Source: Bacteroides stercorirosoris
Lineage (GTDB): Bacteria > Bacteroidota > Bacteroidia > Bacteroidales > Bacteroidaceae
Reading direction: 5' to 3'
DNA: 64,000 bases
NCBI RefSeq assembly: GCF_900142015.1
Contig: NZ_FQZN01000025.1
Location: 1-64,000 of the forward strand
Every line of letters starts with the position of its first letter. The stretch's first letter is position 1. A program made the translations under genes and the position numbers. Under the pieces are notes generated by a model, which did not search any database, was not told the DNA's origin, and was given only the letters and a program-made list of their open reading frames with translations. Shown here piece by piece: positions 16,967-24,700 of this stretch.

Positions 16967-17757
16967 TTCTTCTGTTTTTGAGCGTCACGTATTCTTTTAT
17001 TAAGCAGGCGGAACGCCGTTGCCACTGGCATCGCCTGGTATTTCTCCATCACCGCCACATCATTACCGACAAAAGAATCAAAGATATCAAGCCAGTTGAC
17101 CGATGGCGCGGTCGGTTTCTTGTTGTTCTTCTCCGGTTCCGGATCTTCGTTCAACGGAAACAGGAAAGGGAACGCCTTGGAAAGCCACCTTTTGACAAAA
17201 ACATAGTTCAGGAATATAGCATACTTGACATGCCTGTCTATCTTCGCCACTTCCGACAGCCGTTTTTGCAGTATCAGCGGTTTCTGCCTGCTAAATAAGC
17301 CGTTTTTTCCACCTGCCGGTAGGACAATATATTCGTTATCCTTCAGGTACAGCATTGATATGAAAGCATCCAGTGAGGCATCCTTGCCGTCGCGCGCATA
17401 GCGGTTGAAGGCGGTGTCCACATGCATGAAGTGCTCGAAACACATCCCCTTCAGGCGTTCACCCGGTGCTTTCAATCCGGACACACCGGAAAGAATAAAG
17501 CGATCCATCCGGACACGACAGTCGCTGATGAACTCTATCAGCTCACTCAGCTTATACCTGTAATAGCTGTCCGCAATGACACCGGAAGGCAGGGGATAGA
17601 ACTCCTTCAGGAAGGATGATTCATCCGTCTCCTGAAGGTAAAACCGTGACACGAGCAGGAACTGCGACGGTGTCAGCTCTTCCCATTTCTGAGGCACCCG
17701 GCGTATAACCTCACGCCGGACTCCGAAGCTGCGATATGCAATACGAAGCTCTCTCAT
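16963..17757 (-). CDS. Conserved phage protein in head-tail region
   Basis: A 264-residue, basic, mostly helical protein with no signal or membrane segment. It starts MRELRIAYRSFGVRREV and ends in a Lys/Gln-rich tail. It overlaps both neighbours by 4 bp, so it is translated as part of the head-tail block. It may join head and tail or act in assembly. I do not recognise a family. Confidence 0.45.
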   Translation of the reverse strand: MRELRIAYRSFGVRREVIRRVPQKWEELTPSQFLLVSRFYLQETDESSFLKEFYPLPSGVIADSYYRYKLSELIEFISDCRVRMDRFILSGVSGLKAPGERLKGMCFEHFMHVDTAFNRYARDGKDASLDAFISMLYLKDNEYIVLPAGGKNGLFSRQKPLILQKRLSEVAKIDRHVKYAIFLNYVFVKRWLSKAFPFLFPLNEDPEPEKNNKKPTAPSVNWLDIFDSFVGNDVAVMEKYQAMPVATAFRLLNKRIRDAQKQKK

Positions 17758-18785
17758 ACCCAGAATGTACGTTTACGGTCATTGTCCCGGTCGAATATCC
17801 TTCGGGGATCACCGGCATAGTAATCGGCAAAATAACTGCGGGCAATCCGCAGCAATGCGGTCATATACATGTCGGCATCCGCCTTCAGGTTCTGTATCTG
17901 TACGGCTATCCGTTTCATATCGACCGGCTCTTTCTGTTCATTGCCCTTTTCACCTGACCGGATTGTAGTAAAGTATAACCCCCGGTCCGTAATACTGCCC
18001 GTCTCCATCAACAGCCGTCTGACCGCCATTGTCCCGATGTATCGGGAACAAGCCAGGCGCAAACGTTCCACATTCTTCTGCCGCTCTTCATCTTTAGGCG
18101 GATTGACCAGCCCGTCAATCAGATGCTCATAGAGCCTGTCACCGATAGCCGGCTGAAGCAGCATTTCCTCCACAAATTTCAGATGCGGCTGCAACCGCAG
18201 GAAGATAATCCGGCTGCCGCCAATGAAACAGACATCATTCACGTCTGCAGTACTGCGGACAATGGCGGATTTCCGGTCCTGATAAGCCTGTGAAGTCGCA
18301 AATTCCGGATATTCCGCTATATGCGCATACAGGAACTCAAGCAATTCATCCAGCGCATTGAACCCCTTATTGCGGAAAGACATGCGAAGATTGTCTTCCT
18401 GGTATTTATACACCCCTTGAAAGGATTCATTGTCGGACTTCTGCCGTTGAAATCCCGCATCCGTGATCCGGACGCTGATTTCATCGAAATCATTCCAGAA
18501 CGCCAAGTTCGCATTCGCACGCTGGCAAATCTCAAGCAGCCGGGCATCCAGCTTCTCCCGTTCGGTTGCCCCTTCAGCATTCGGTTCCAACACATCCGGA
18601 TCCGGACCGAAATTATAAATCTCAACCACTTCGCCCGCCATCGCATCGCCCAATAACGGTACAAGGTATTGTCGGAAGGCACCCCGAAGCGGCGCCTCCA
18701 TCATGTCAAACGAAATCGCGGTATTCACCTTCATCAGTGCCTTGAGTTCGGCACCCTTGTTCCATTTCTCTGCACTGAATATCAT
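17754..18785 (-). CDS. DUF6712-like phage protein
   Basis: A 343-residue protein. The N terminus (FSAEKWNKGAELKALMKVN then AISFDMMEAPLRGAF) matches my memory of the DUF6712 family of Bacteroidales prophages. It is helical, with no membrane segment. It follows the portal gene directly, sharing one base between stop and start codons, the usual place of head-tail connector or adaptor proteins. The domain name is from memory and the connector role is inferred from position. Confidence 0.5.
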   Translation of the reverse strand: MIFSAEKWNKGAELKALMKVNTAISFDMMEAPLRGAFRQYLVPLLGDAMAGEVVEIYNFGPDPDVLEPNAEGATEREKLDARLLEICQRANANLAFWNDFDEISVRITDAGFQRQKSDNESFQGVYKYQEDNLRMSFRNKGFNALDELLEFLYAHIAEYPEFATSQAYQDRKSAIVRSTADVNDVCFIGGSRIIFLRLQPHLKFVEEMLLQPAIGDRLYEHLIDGLVNPPKDEERQKNVERLRLACSRYIGTMAVRRLLMETGSITDRGLYFTTIRSGEKGNEQKEPVDMKRIAVQIQNLKADADMYMTALLRIARSYFADYYAGDPRRIFDRDNDRKRTFWV

Positions 18786-20140
18786 TAGCTCAACGTTTTT
18801 TTGGTACCACTACCGGTATCGAGGGTTACTAAGATGGTATTGCGGAAACGCAGCTCACATTCCGGCATACCGTTCATTTTTATGTAGAGTTCAATCGGAT
18901 CCAGAATATTCTGCCGGTCAATCCAGGCATTGGCAATATTCACAAGGAACGCCTCACGGATATTGGAACCTCCCTGATTACCGGCGTATGTACCACCCGG
19001 CATACCAGCACCGAGGACATTGGGATTGACCATAAGGGCGAACAGGATCTCCGAGTTGGCGGCTGCCGATACCGGAAGATTATCGCTTCCCTGGTACTTG
19101 TTCTCCAGCGGCTTGATCTTCCATTCCTCTTCAATCCTGCCGTTCATCTCATTGACGGCATAATGTGAGAAGATCGGTTTCTCAGCATTGTCCGGCCCGC
19201 AGAGATTCTGTTCTACCGAATCCATATACTTCTGAATGGCCGCTTCGCGTTCTGTGACGGAATAGTCCTTGGAAGGGTATTTCTTCTCCCAATAAGAATA
19301 CGGTATCTGTACATGCCACTTCCAGGTAATCTGGTTTTTATAGGCTTTCTTGAGGAAATGGGGGATAAGATGGGCAATCTCCACCCATCCACAAACGTAT
19401 GCCGGCCACCAGACAGGCATGCCGTAAAGATCGTCATTGCTCCAGCTGTCACGCACCGGCAGGATAAAACCGTTCTTCATCTTCCCGGCAAACTTTAACA
19501 CCTCGGCGTGCATCTGCGGATCGTACTCGGAAAGTACCTCCAGCTTGGTGTACTGCCCCTTGCCCGGATGCTGCGGCCAATATCCGGAAACAATACATTT
19601 ACATGCTCCGTACTCATCCACTTCGGAATAACGGCGATAAAGCGCATTAACCGGATTGACACCTGCAAAAGAATTGCCGGCTGCCGACGGGACGAACTGG
19701 ACGGCCCCGTTTCCGAACTTCAGGTAATCCCGCAGCACCTTCTCCATGTAACGCCGGACGTTCCGGGAAGCGACAAAAGCTTGTACCCGGCTATCCGTAA
19801 CCGGCTTCAGTATCTCGTTACCGCCATCATCGTAACCGTTCACCGTACAAGGATAAATGCCCTGCCCAAGTGTCAGGTTACGGAGAAATTTCAAGCCGGT
19901 ATTAAGCACACTGGTATTTCCGATCTCTTCGGCCGCCTTCTGCGGGAAATCGTTCTCGTCTCCCCACGGGCGTACTTTCACCCCGTCGATATCTATGTAA
20001 CTGACATTCGACAAGTCGTATGGCGACAGGATCCGGGCACGGTCCTTCATCTCGTTCTGCGGTGCCCCGGTTGTCTCTCCGAATATGTACGTGGACTGCA
20101 TCAGCAGGGGAATGCCGCTTGAATTAAACAGTATGTTCAT
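18785..20140 (-). CDS. Phage portal protein
   Basis: A 451-residue protein. The order of elements fits portals: N-terminal wing with LRNLTLGQGIYP, a stem region with VRRYMEKVLRDYLKFGNG, and a late segment (GGTYAGNQGGSNIREAF) followed by a helix and ELRFRNTILVTLD, resembling the crown-proximal GGSxxREA motif of portals. It would form the dodecameric channel through which DNA enters. Unusually, it lies about 5 kb downstream of the terminase and 11 kb from the capsid gene. Confidence 0.65.
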   Translation of the reverse strand: MNILFNSSGIPLLMQSTYIFGETTGAPQNEMKDRARILSPYDLSNVSYIDIDGVKVRPWGDENDFPQKAAEEIGNTSVLNTGLKFLRNLTLGQGIYPCTVNGYDDGGNEILKPVTDSRVQAFVASRNVRRYMEKVLRDYLKFGNGAVQFVPSAAGNSFAGVNPVNALYRRYSEVDEYGACKCIVSGYWPQHPGKGQYTKLEVLSEYDPQMHAEVLKFAGKMKNGFILPVRDSWSNDDLYGMPVWWPAYVCGWVEIAHLIPHFLKKAYKNQITWKWHVQIPYSYWEKKYPSKDYSVTEREAAIQKYMDSVEQNLCGPDNAEKPIFSHYAVNEMNGRIEEEWKIKPLENKYQGSDNLPVSAAANSEILFALMVNPNVLGAGMPGGTYAGNQGGSNIREAFLVNIANAWIDRQNILDPIELYIKMNGMPECELRFRNTILVTLDTGSGTKKTLS

Positions 20141-20418
20141 CAGAATACGATTTTCATTTTGTTATACTCCAGTATCAGGTCTATATCCACGGGATAGGGA
20201 TGCCCTTCGGGATTGCCCTTGCAGTCGCAGGGCTGTACCCCCCGAAGCTGGTATTCCTTCATGTTCATGCGTCCGGCACCACAGGCGTATGCCTGCGGGA
20301 TAAAGTAGACCTTACCCTCCTTGCTGACGAATTTTATCGAAAAGACGCGCCGGTTCCCGCGTTCATCCCTGCGGATATCCATATCGGCCAATGCTAAATT
20401 TCTGCGTATTGTTTCCAT
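20140..20418 (-). CDS. Small phage protein upstream of portal
   Basis: A 92-residue basic protein with three Cys residues (YACGAGRM and QPCDCKGNP). The CDC pair hints at metal binding but the set is too small to call a finger. The stop shares one base with the portal start. Unknown function; co-production with portal suggests a head-assembly or regulatory role. Confidence 0.5.
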   Translation of the reverse strand: METIRRNLALADMDIRRDERGNRRVFSIKFVSKEGKVYFIPQAYACGAGRMNMKEYQLRGVQPCDCKGNPEGHPYPVDIDLILEYNKMKIVF

Positions 20419-20430
20419 TGTGTATATTAT

Positions 20431-21513
20431 TTATTCAAATGTCCTGTCAAATGTGTAATCGAAGATACCGCCACCAAACGAGTACCTGTCAAATACCTGA
20501 TGCTTCCGGCTTGCCGGACAGAAGGTCAGATTCACGTTTACCCGCTGGTTGCCCATTTTCGTATGCGTAAAGTCAATATCTGTGATGATGATCTCCATCG
20601 GCAGCGAAGGCGTGTCGTACCATCGCTGTACCGGAGAGGTTAGCATGTCTATCAGGGCCTTGTACTTGTTTTCGTCCAAATACCCGGTGTTGACCGTGCG
20701 CAGATCATTGAAAAACGGATTGAATCTCCTTTTCAGCTTCACCATGTCCGCGATATCACCCTCCAGTTCCGGACTATACTGCACCAATCCTGAGAATGAT
20801 ATGGATTCCGGCAACCCGAATACATTGTAATAAAGGAATTGGTGCATTTCACGGTGGCTTTTCCGATCCATGACATACCTTACAATATCCGTCAACGTGC
20901 CGTCGGTGATACGTGCATCATACGATAGGATATTGTCGGCCCTGAGACCTGCGAGTTTACCCACCTTGGCCGGACTCATGTTGTATGCCATCATCCGGTT
21001 GGCATCGGAGAGTTGCAGCTCAACGGTTTTCTTGACGCTGCTGCCGGATTCCAGGTGGATGATATCCAGATACACTTTTGTCTTGTCAGACACGAAGAAG
21101 GAAAGGTAATCAATCGTATTCTGCCTGATATGCTTGATTTTATAGCGTGAATAAAAGATGAAGCCCGTTAGCGGCTCGAAAGACACGCGGTATCTTGAGT
21201 GGAACACATACAGCGTGTAGTCAGCGGCTGCCTCGCTGTCTGAAAGAGACAGTTGTACCGTCATAGGAGTCAATACGATCCGGTCATCACCGCTGCCCAG
21301 TTCCGGACGAACGAAATACTCATTGATGATATCACCCGGATCGCAAATGACGACTGCGTTCCCACTGTCCGGATAGTACACTTCAGAAAGCGCTTCCTGT
21401 CCGTCAACTGTCATCTTGAAAACCAGTTTTTCGTGTACGTCCGTAATACGGATATCCTCCATATCGGCGGAAAACAGATACGTGTTATTGACCAAATTCG
21501 CTACCATCTCCAC
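20431..21513 (-). CDS. Phage structural protein of unknown role
   Basis: A 360-residue, beta-rich protein without signal or membrane segment. It contains a helical centre (QLSDANRMMAYNMSPAKVG) and ends with a Gly/Phe-rich tail (DRYSFGGGIFDYTFDR). It lies between the lysis pair and the portal. The Asp/Tyr-rich strands resemble virion proteins of Bacteroides phages, but I cannot assign a family. It overlaps the upstream membrane-anchored gene by 13 bp. Confidence 0.45.
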   Translation of the reverse strand: MEMVANLVNNTYLFSADMEDIRITDVHEKLVFKMTVDGQEALSEVYYPDSGNAVVICDPGDIINEYFVRPELGSGDDRIVLTPMTVQLSLSDSEAAADYTLYVFHSRYRVSFEPLTGFIFYSRYKIKHIRQNTIDYLSFFVSDKTKVYLDIIHLESGSSVKKTVELQLSDANRMMAYNMSPAKVGKLAGLRADNILSYDARITDGTLTDIVRYVMDRKSHREMHQFLYYNVFGLPESISFSGLVQYSPELEGDIADMVKLKRRFNPFFNDLRTVNTGYLDENKYKALIDMLTSPVQRWYDTPSLPMEIIITDIDFTHTKMGNQRVNVNLTFCPASRKHQVFDRYSFGGGIFDYTFDRTFE

Positions 21514-22001
21514 AAATCTTTAGATACCCCCAACACCAGTGATTTATTGTACAGGTCATAGCCCGCCCTGAACTCCCACGACCTACGCCGATACCCCGCG
21601 AATAACACACAGCTGTAACGCCCGGCATCCAACCCCAGAGCTAGGGCATTGTTATAAACGACCGGCTGTCGGTAATCCACCACTACGGTACGGTCAAGCA
21701 ACGCATTGCGGGATATGACATCGGTCATTTCCACCCGCAGGTATGGGCGTTCAATAATCGTATCGAGATAATGCTTCTCCGAGAAATAATCGGCCAGTAT
21801 AGCCGCCGTATCTACTTCTGCGGGTACCTCACGGACAATCACCTCCGGTTTAGGAATGACAGGTCGTATCGTGTCATGTTTGACCACCGTTTCCGGAGTG
21901 TAAACAATACTCCGGTGGCGAGAACCCAGCCAGTGACCTGCCCAACCGGAAAGAAGTGCTATAAACGCACATAGTAATATGCAACTAACGTTCCGTCTCA
22001 T
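21501..22001 (-). CDS. Membrane-anchored small phage protein, possible lysis accessory
   Basis: A 166-residue protein with one N-terminal membrane segment (ILLCAFIALLSGWAGHWLG) followed by a periplasmic-looking part. It overlaps the end of the holin gene by 17 bp. Bacteroides prophages often carry a one-TM protein here; the single anchor and the position next to the holin would suit a spanin-like or lysis-timing function. That is inference, since no classical Rz coiled coil is evident. Confidence 0.5.
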   Translation of the reverse strand: MRRNVSCILLCAFIALLSGWAGHWLGSRHRSIVYTPETVVKHDTIRPVIPKPEVIVREVPAEVDTAAILADYFSEKHYLDTIIERPYLRVEMTDVISRNALLDRTVVVDYRQPVVYNNALALGLDAGRYSCVLFAGYRRRSWEFRAGYDLYNKSLVLGVSKDLWRW

Positions 22002-22545
22002 CTACCTTTCTTTTAAACTTGTCTGTAACCGTAACCCACAACATGCCCACCTGCTTGATCAGCGTATCTTTAGGTTTACCGTCAATAACCGCCAGGTTCT
22101 CCAATATGCTTGTCACATGCTCCACACAGAACCAGGTCATGACGAACACTTTGACAATTGAAAAGAACAGAGTCGCCAGCAGCATGATGAAGCTATCTTC
22201 CGCCCCTGCCTTGCTCTCCAGATAGAATGAGTGCGTGATATAAATGATGGTCAGCCATATACACAGTTTGATGATACAGCGTGAGAAACGGAAGGATTCA
22301 AATCCTATGCCCTGAATCTTGCTTGCCTTGATACCCGTCCACATTTCGGAAACAATGGCGATCAGCATAGCCATCGCCAGCAGCGGGGTAATACCTATCC
22401 ATTCACTGACTACCGCAGTGATTGCACTGAAGGAAATAGCCGGCAGTTGCAGGTTATATTTAAAACTGGGTGCCACTGAAAGAAAAAACTCCTTCAGGGA
22501 ATCATATCCATAGGTACCGACGAACTTGGTAATGAAGCGTATCAT
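21985..22545 (-). CDS. Phage holin
   Basis: About 186 residues. I take MIRFITKFVG at 22545 as start because the longer frame begins with a soluble stretch that overlaps a terminator-like hairpin. Three to four membrane helices are visible (ITPLLAMAMLIAIVSEMW, IIKLCIWLTIIYITHSFY, LLATLFFSIVKVFVMTWF) and the C terminus is charged, fitting the holin 4 (toxin secretion/phage lysis) family. It would permit endolysin to reach peptidoglycan. The endolysin lies 13 kb away, so the lysis cassette is split. Confidence 0.75.
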   Translation of the reverse strand: MIRFITKFVGTYGYDSLKEFFLSVAPSFKYNLQLPAISFSAITAVVSEWIGITPLLAMAMLIAIVSEMWTGIKASKIQGIGFESFRFSRCIIKLCIWLTIIYITHSFYLESKAGAEDSFIMLLATLFFSIVKVFVMTWFCVEHVTSILENLAVIDGKPKDTLIKQVGMLWVTVTDKFKRKVDETER

Positions 22546-22593
22546 ATCTTTTTTTGTCACAAAGGTAAAATCATACCATCCGCTTTCATAGGA

Positions 22594-22622
22594 CAAAAAA
22601 AGCCCCTCCGTGGTTGAAGGAA
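22594..22622 (-). terminator. Terminator-like hairpin before the holin
   Basis: On the minus strand, CCTTC (22620-22616) pairs with GGAGG (22609-22605, one G-T pair) and GGGC then seven T residues follow. It could separate the RadC/PRTase island from the holin. Confidence 0.5.
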
Positions 22623-22654
22623 CGGGAAACATAAAACAAAATACCGCTTTGGGT

Positions 22655-22692
22655 CCCATTCCGTTTGCGAGCGTGCGAGCAAACGGAATGGG
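22655..22692. repeat. Perfect 14-bp inverted repeat between radC and holin
   Basis: CCCATTCCGTTTGC at 22655-22668 is the exact reverse complement of GCAAACGGAATGGG at 22679-22692, with a 10-base loop GAGCGTGCGA. No T-tract follows on either strand, so it is a recognition site or RNA structure rather than a plain terminator. Confidence 0.8.
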
Positions 22693-22711
22693 TGCGCCCG
22701 CACCCCATCCG

Positions 22712-23302
22712 TCAAATCATCCCTTCATCACAAAAGCTATAATATCCGTCATTCGTTATAATTACGTGGTCCATCATCCGAATATTGAATAACGCTGCCG
22801 CCTTTTTAAGCTGTTCCGTCAGCCTCTTGTCATCATTGCTCGGTCGGCTGTTGCCGCTCGGATGATTGTGTACCGCTGCAAACTGCGAAGCTCCCGTATT
22901 TATCAACACCTGCATTATCAGCCGTACATCTGCCGAAGTCTGGTCTATACCGCCTACTGAAACCTGTACTTTCTTGATTATTCGGGATGCATTATTAATA
23001 GCCACTACCCAAAACTCCTCATTCCGTAAATCACCAATTAACGGCTGCATCAAATCATATACATCCTTGCTCATTCGTATAAGCCTGCGTTCAACCTGTT
23101 GAGACTGCTGTCTCTTGTATATCTCCACTGCTGCCACAGCTACTTTCTTGCGTCCAGGCGTCAAAGATGCAAACAGCCTGTCTATATCTATCTCCCCGTT
23201 GCTGCGTTCAACGTCTGAAACAATCTGCCTGTTATTGCTAATCTCGTAAATCAGTTCACTGTCACTCATGTAGCGGCAATCATTATCGAATAAAGTATTC
23301 AT
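22712..23302 (-). CDS. RadC-family JAB/MPN-domain protein
   Basis: A 196-residue protein. The C-terminal half has the metal-binding JAMM motif HNHPSG (145-150) followed by Ser155 and Asp157/158, with Glu95/96 upstream. This marks the RadC/YkfG branch, common on mobile elements; despite the name, a DNA repair role is not supported, and the biochemical function is unsettled. It sits 15 bp downstream of a phosphoribosyltransferase gene. This pair and its structured upstream DNA interrupt the phage late operon. Confidence 0.88.
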   Translation of the reverse strand: MNTLFDNDCRYMSDSELIYEISNNRQIVSDVERSNGEIDIDRLFASLTPGRKKVAVAAVEIYKRQQSQQVERRLIRMSKDVYDLMQPLIGDLRNEEFWVVAINNASRIIKKVQVSVGGIDQTSADVRLIMQVLINTGASQFAAVHNHPSGNSRPSNDDKRLTEQLKKAAALFNIRMMDHVIITNDGYYSFCDEGMI

Positions 23303-23317
23303 AACAAAAAATATATA

Positions 23318-23884
23318 TTAGTTATAAGAAAGAATTGTTCTACCTAAAAAATAACCTCCCAACACTTCCGCACCTAATTGCTCCAGTGCGCACGCAAATT
23401 GTGCGTAGCTGTGTCCTTTCGTTAGTATGTCATCAAAAACCAGTACCCGCTTCCCGTTGAAAAAGTCAGTATTCAGCGTAATAGTTTCCGTGTTCTGTAT
23501 GCTTTTGCCTTTCTTGGTTTCGTGGATGGTCATACGTTTTCCGCCCACTTTCACGGCTTTGTAGCCATTCATACACCCGCAAAGGTTGGAAACCTCTTCG
23601 CAAAAGTCCCGATAGCGTTTTTCCGTCCGTTCTGCCGAACTTGCAGGAACACAGACAAACACAATGGTATCGGCAAACGAACCGAATTTTTCCGCTATCT
23701 TACCCGCTACGATAGCCGCTACCTGTTTGCTGCGTTTCCCAGCCTTGAAGTCCCATATCAGTGAGCGGATTTGTTTTTCCCGTTCTGTAGCCTCGTATCT
23801 TGCCGGTATGTAGTCAAATAAGGAAATCATCGGTTTATGCCACTGATTTTTCCATGCTTCGGGAATGTTTCTTTTTGCTGCCAT
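23318..23884 (-). CDS. Phosphoribosyltransferase-fold protein (ComF-like)
   Basis: 188 residues from ATG at 23884 (MAAKRNIPEAW); the longer frame to 24049 reads through low-complexity non-coding DNA. VLVFDDILTKG (147-157) is the PRPP-binding loop of type I phosphoribosyltransferases, and VFVCVPASS (75-83) fits the strand before it. The substrate is unknown. ComF-like proteins lacking the Zn finger occur beside RadC in mobile elements of Bacteroides, so this pair is probably a functional unit. Confidence 0.8.
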   Translation of the reverse strand: MAAKRNIPEAWKNQWHKPMISLFDYIPARYEATEREKQIRSLIWDFKAGKRSKQVAAIVAGKIAEKFGSFADTIVFVCVPASSAERTEKRYRDFCEEVSNLCGCMNGYKAVKVGGKRMTIHETKKGKSIQNTETITLNTDFFNGKRVLVFDDILTKGHSYAQFACALEQLGAEVLGGYFLGRTILSYN

Positions 23885-24346
23885 AACTGTAAGTTTTAAT
23901 TTTATTCTGGATTTTTGGAGTCGTCGGGTGGAGCCTTTTTCAGATTCTCCGTTTCCCGGAACGACTTTTTTTTTATTCCGGCGTGTCTGTATGACGTGCG
24001 GTATGGTTGCCTTTTGATGCCGCAATAATTGAGGTGCCGAGGATGACATTCTGCAAGGTTCCGACTAAAACCGGAGGCTTGAATACTACCTGCAAGGTGG
24101 AGATTTTTTAGCGGACAACGCCTGACCTTGCTTGTCAGACCGGTGCCCTACATTTGCGGACTCAAAAGACTACCTGACCGCATACAGACATGCAGAAATG
24201 AAAAGGAGTTCCGGAAGAGAAACGGGGGTACGTCAAGCGGAACGCTTACCGCTCTACGGTCCCTACCTTAGAATTTGAAACAGAAAAGACCGGGGACCTG
24301 CATGGGTGCAAACAAATACAGGAAGCGTCGCTTCCTACCTCTATAA

Positions 24347-24413
24347 GCGCGCAAAATCCGTACTGGGGAAATAGATTTGCCTGCCTATTTCTTCAGTACG
24401 GATTTTGCTCGCG
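24347..24413. repeat. Long inverted repeat (about 26-bp arms)
   Basis: The left arm 24347-24374 contains CAAAATCCGTACTG then GGAAATAG, and the right arm 24385-24413 contains CTATTTC then CAGTACGGATTTTG, with GCGCG-type ends. Only two or three positions and one inserted base differ. The loop is about 10 bases. It would form a strong cruciform or RNA stem. Confidence 0.8.
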
Positions 24414-24460
24414 CCGGGGACTCTGTTAATGAATGTTATAAGAAAACTACCTTCTTGAAA

Positions 24461-24562
24461 ATGAACACACAACACCCCGTTTTCCATCCGAATGGAAAAA
24501 GAAACGGAAGTTTCTTCCTACCGCGCCCTATCAAAAAGCGCAAGGGAAACCGCAAAAAGTAA
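24461..24562 (+). CDS. Possible 33-residue basic small protein
   Basis: ATG at 24461 opens MNTQHPVFHPNGKRNGSFFL and ends in a Lys/Arg-rich tail. It runs opposite to all neighbouring genes and is followed after 6 bp by another small frame. No strong ribosome-binding site is visible. It could be a real microprotein of the RadC island or chance. Confidence 0.25.
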   Translation: MNTQHPVFHPNGKRNGSFFLPRPIKKRKGNRKK

Positions 24563-24568
24563 GGAAAT

Positions 24569-24664
24569 ATGACAAAAGTAATAGGTTTTTACATTAAAGA
24601 AAACACCCTCCGCCTGTCCTCCGATGCGGCATCCGGTCCTCAAGCGTTGCGAGTCCTGTTATAA
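24569..24664 (+). CDS. Possible 31-residue small protein
   Basis: ATG at 24569 follows AAGGAAAT and reads MTKVIGFYIKENTLRLSSDA before ending in ALRVLL. The AAGG may serve as a weak ribosome-binding site. It lies 6 bp behind the 33-residue frame, so the two would be coupled if real. Evidence is weak. Confidence 0.25.
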   Translation: MTKVIGFYIKENTLRLSSDAASGPQALRVLL

Positions 24665-24700
24665 GTATTGCGATAACTGTTGCGGAGTGTGTGAAGTGAA

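Larger units (their letters stand above)
23885..24700. other. Structured non-coding stretch upstream of the PRTase/radC pair
   Basis: About 800 bp with no convincing gene on the minus strand. It includes repeated CTGCAAGGT/CTTGC words near 24050-24140, a GGAAGC-GTC-GCTTCC hairpin at 24321-24335, and a large inverted repeat at 24347-24413. Two tiny plus-strand frames at 24461 and 24569 are listed separately. It could hold an RNA leader, a non-coding RNA or a DNA-processing site. Confidence 0.5.
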
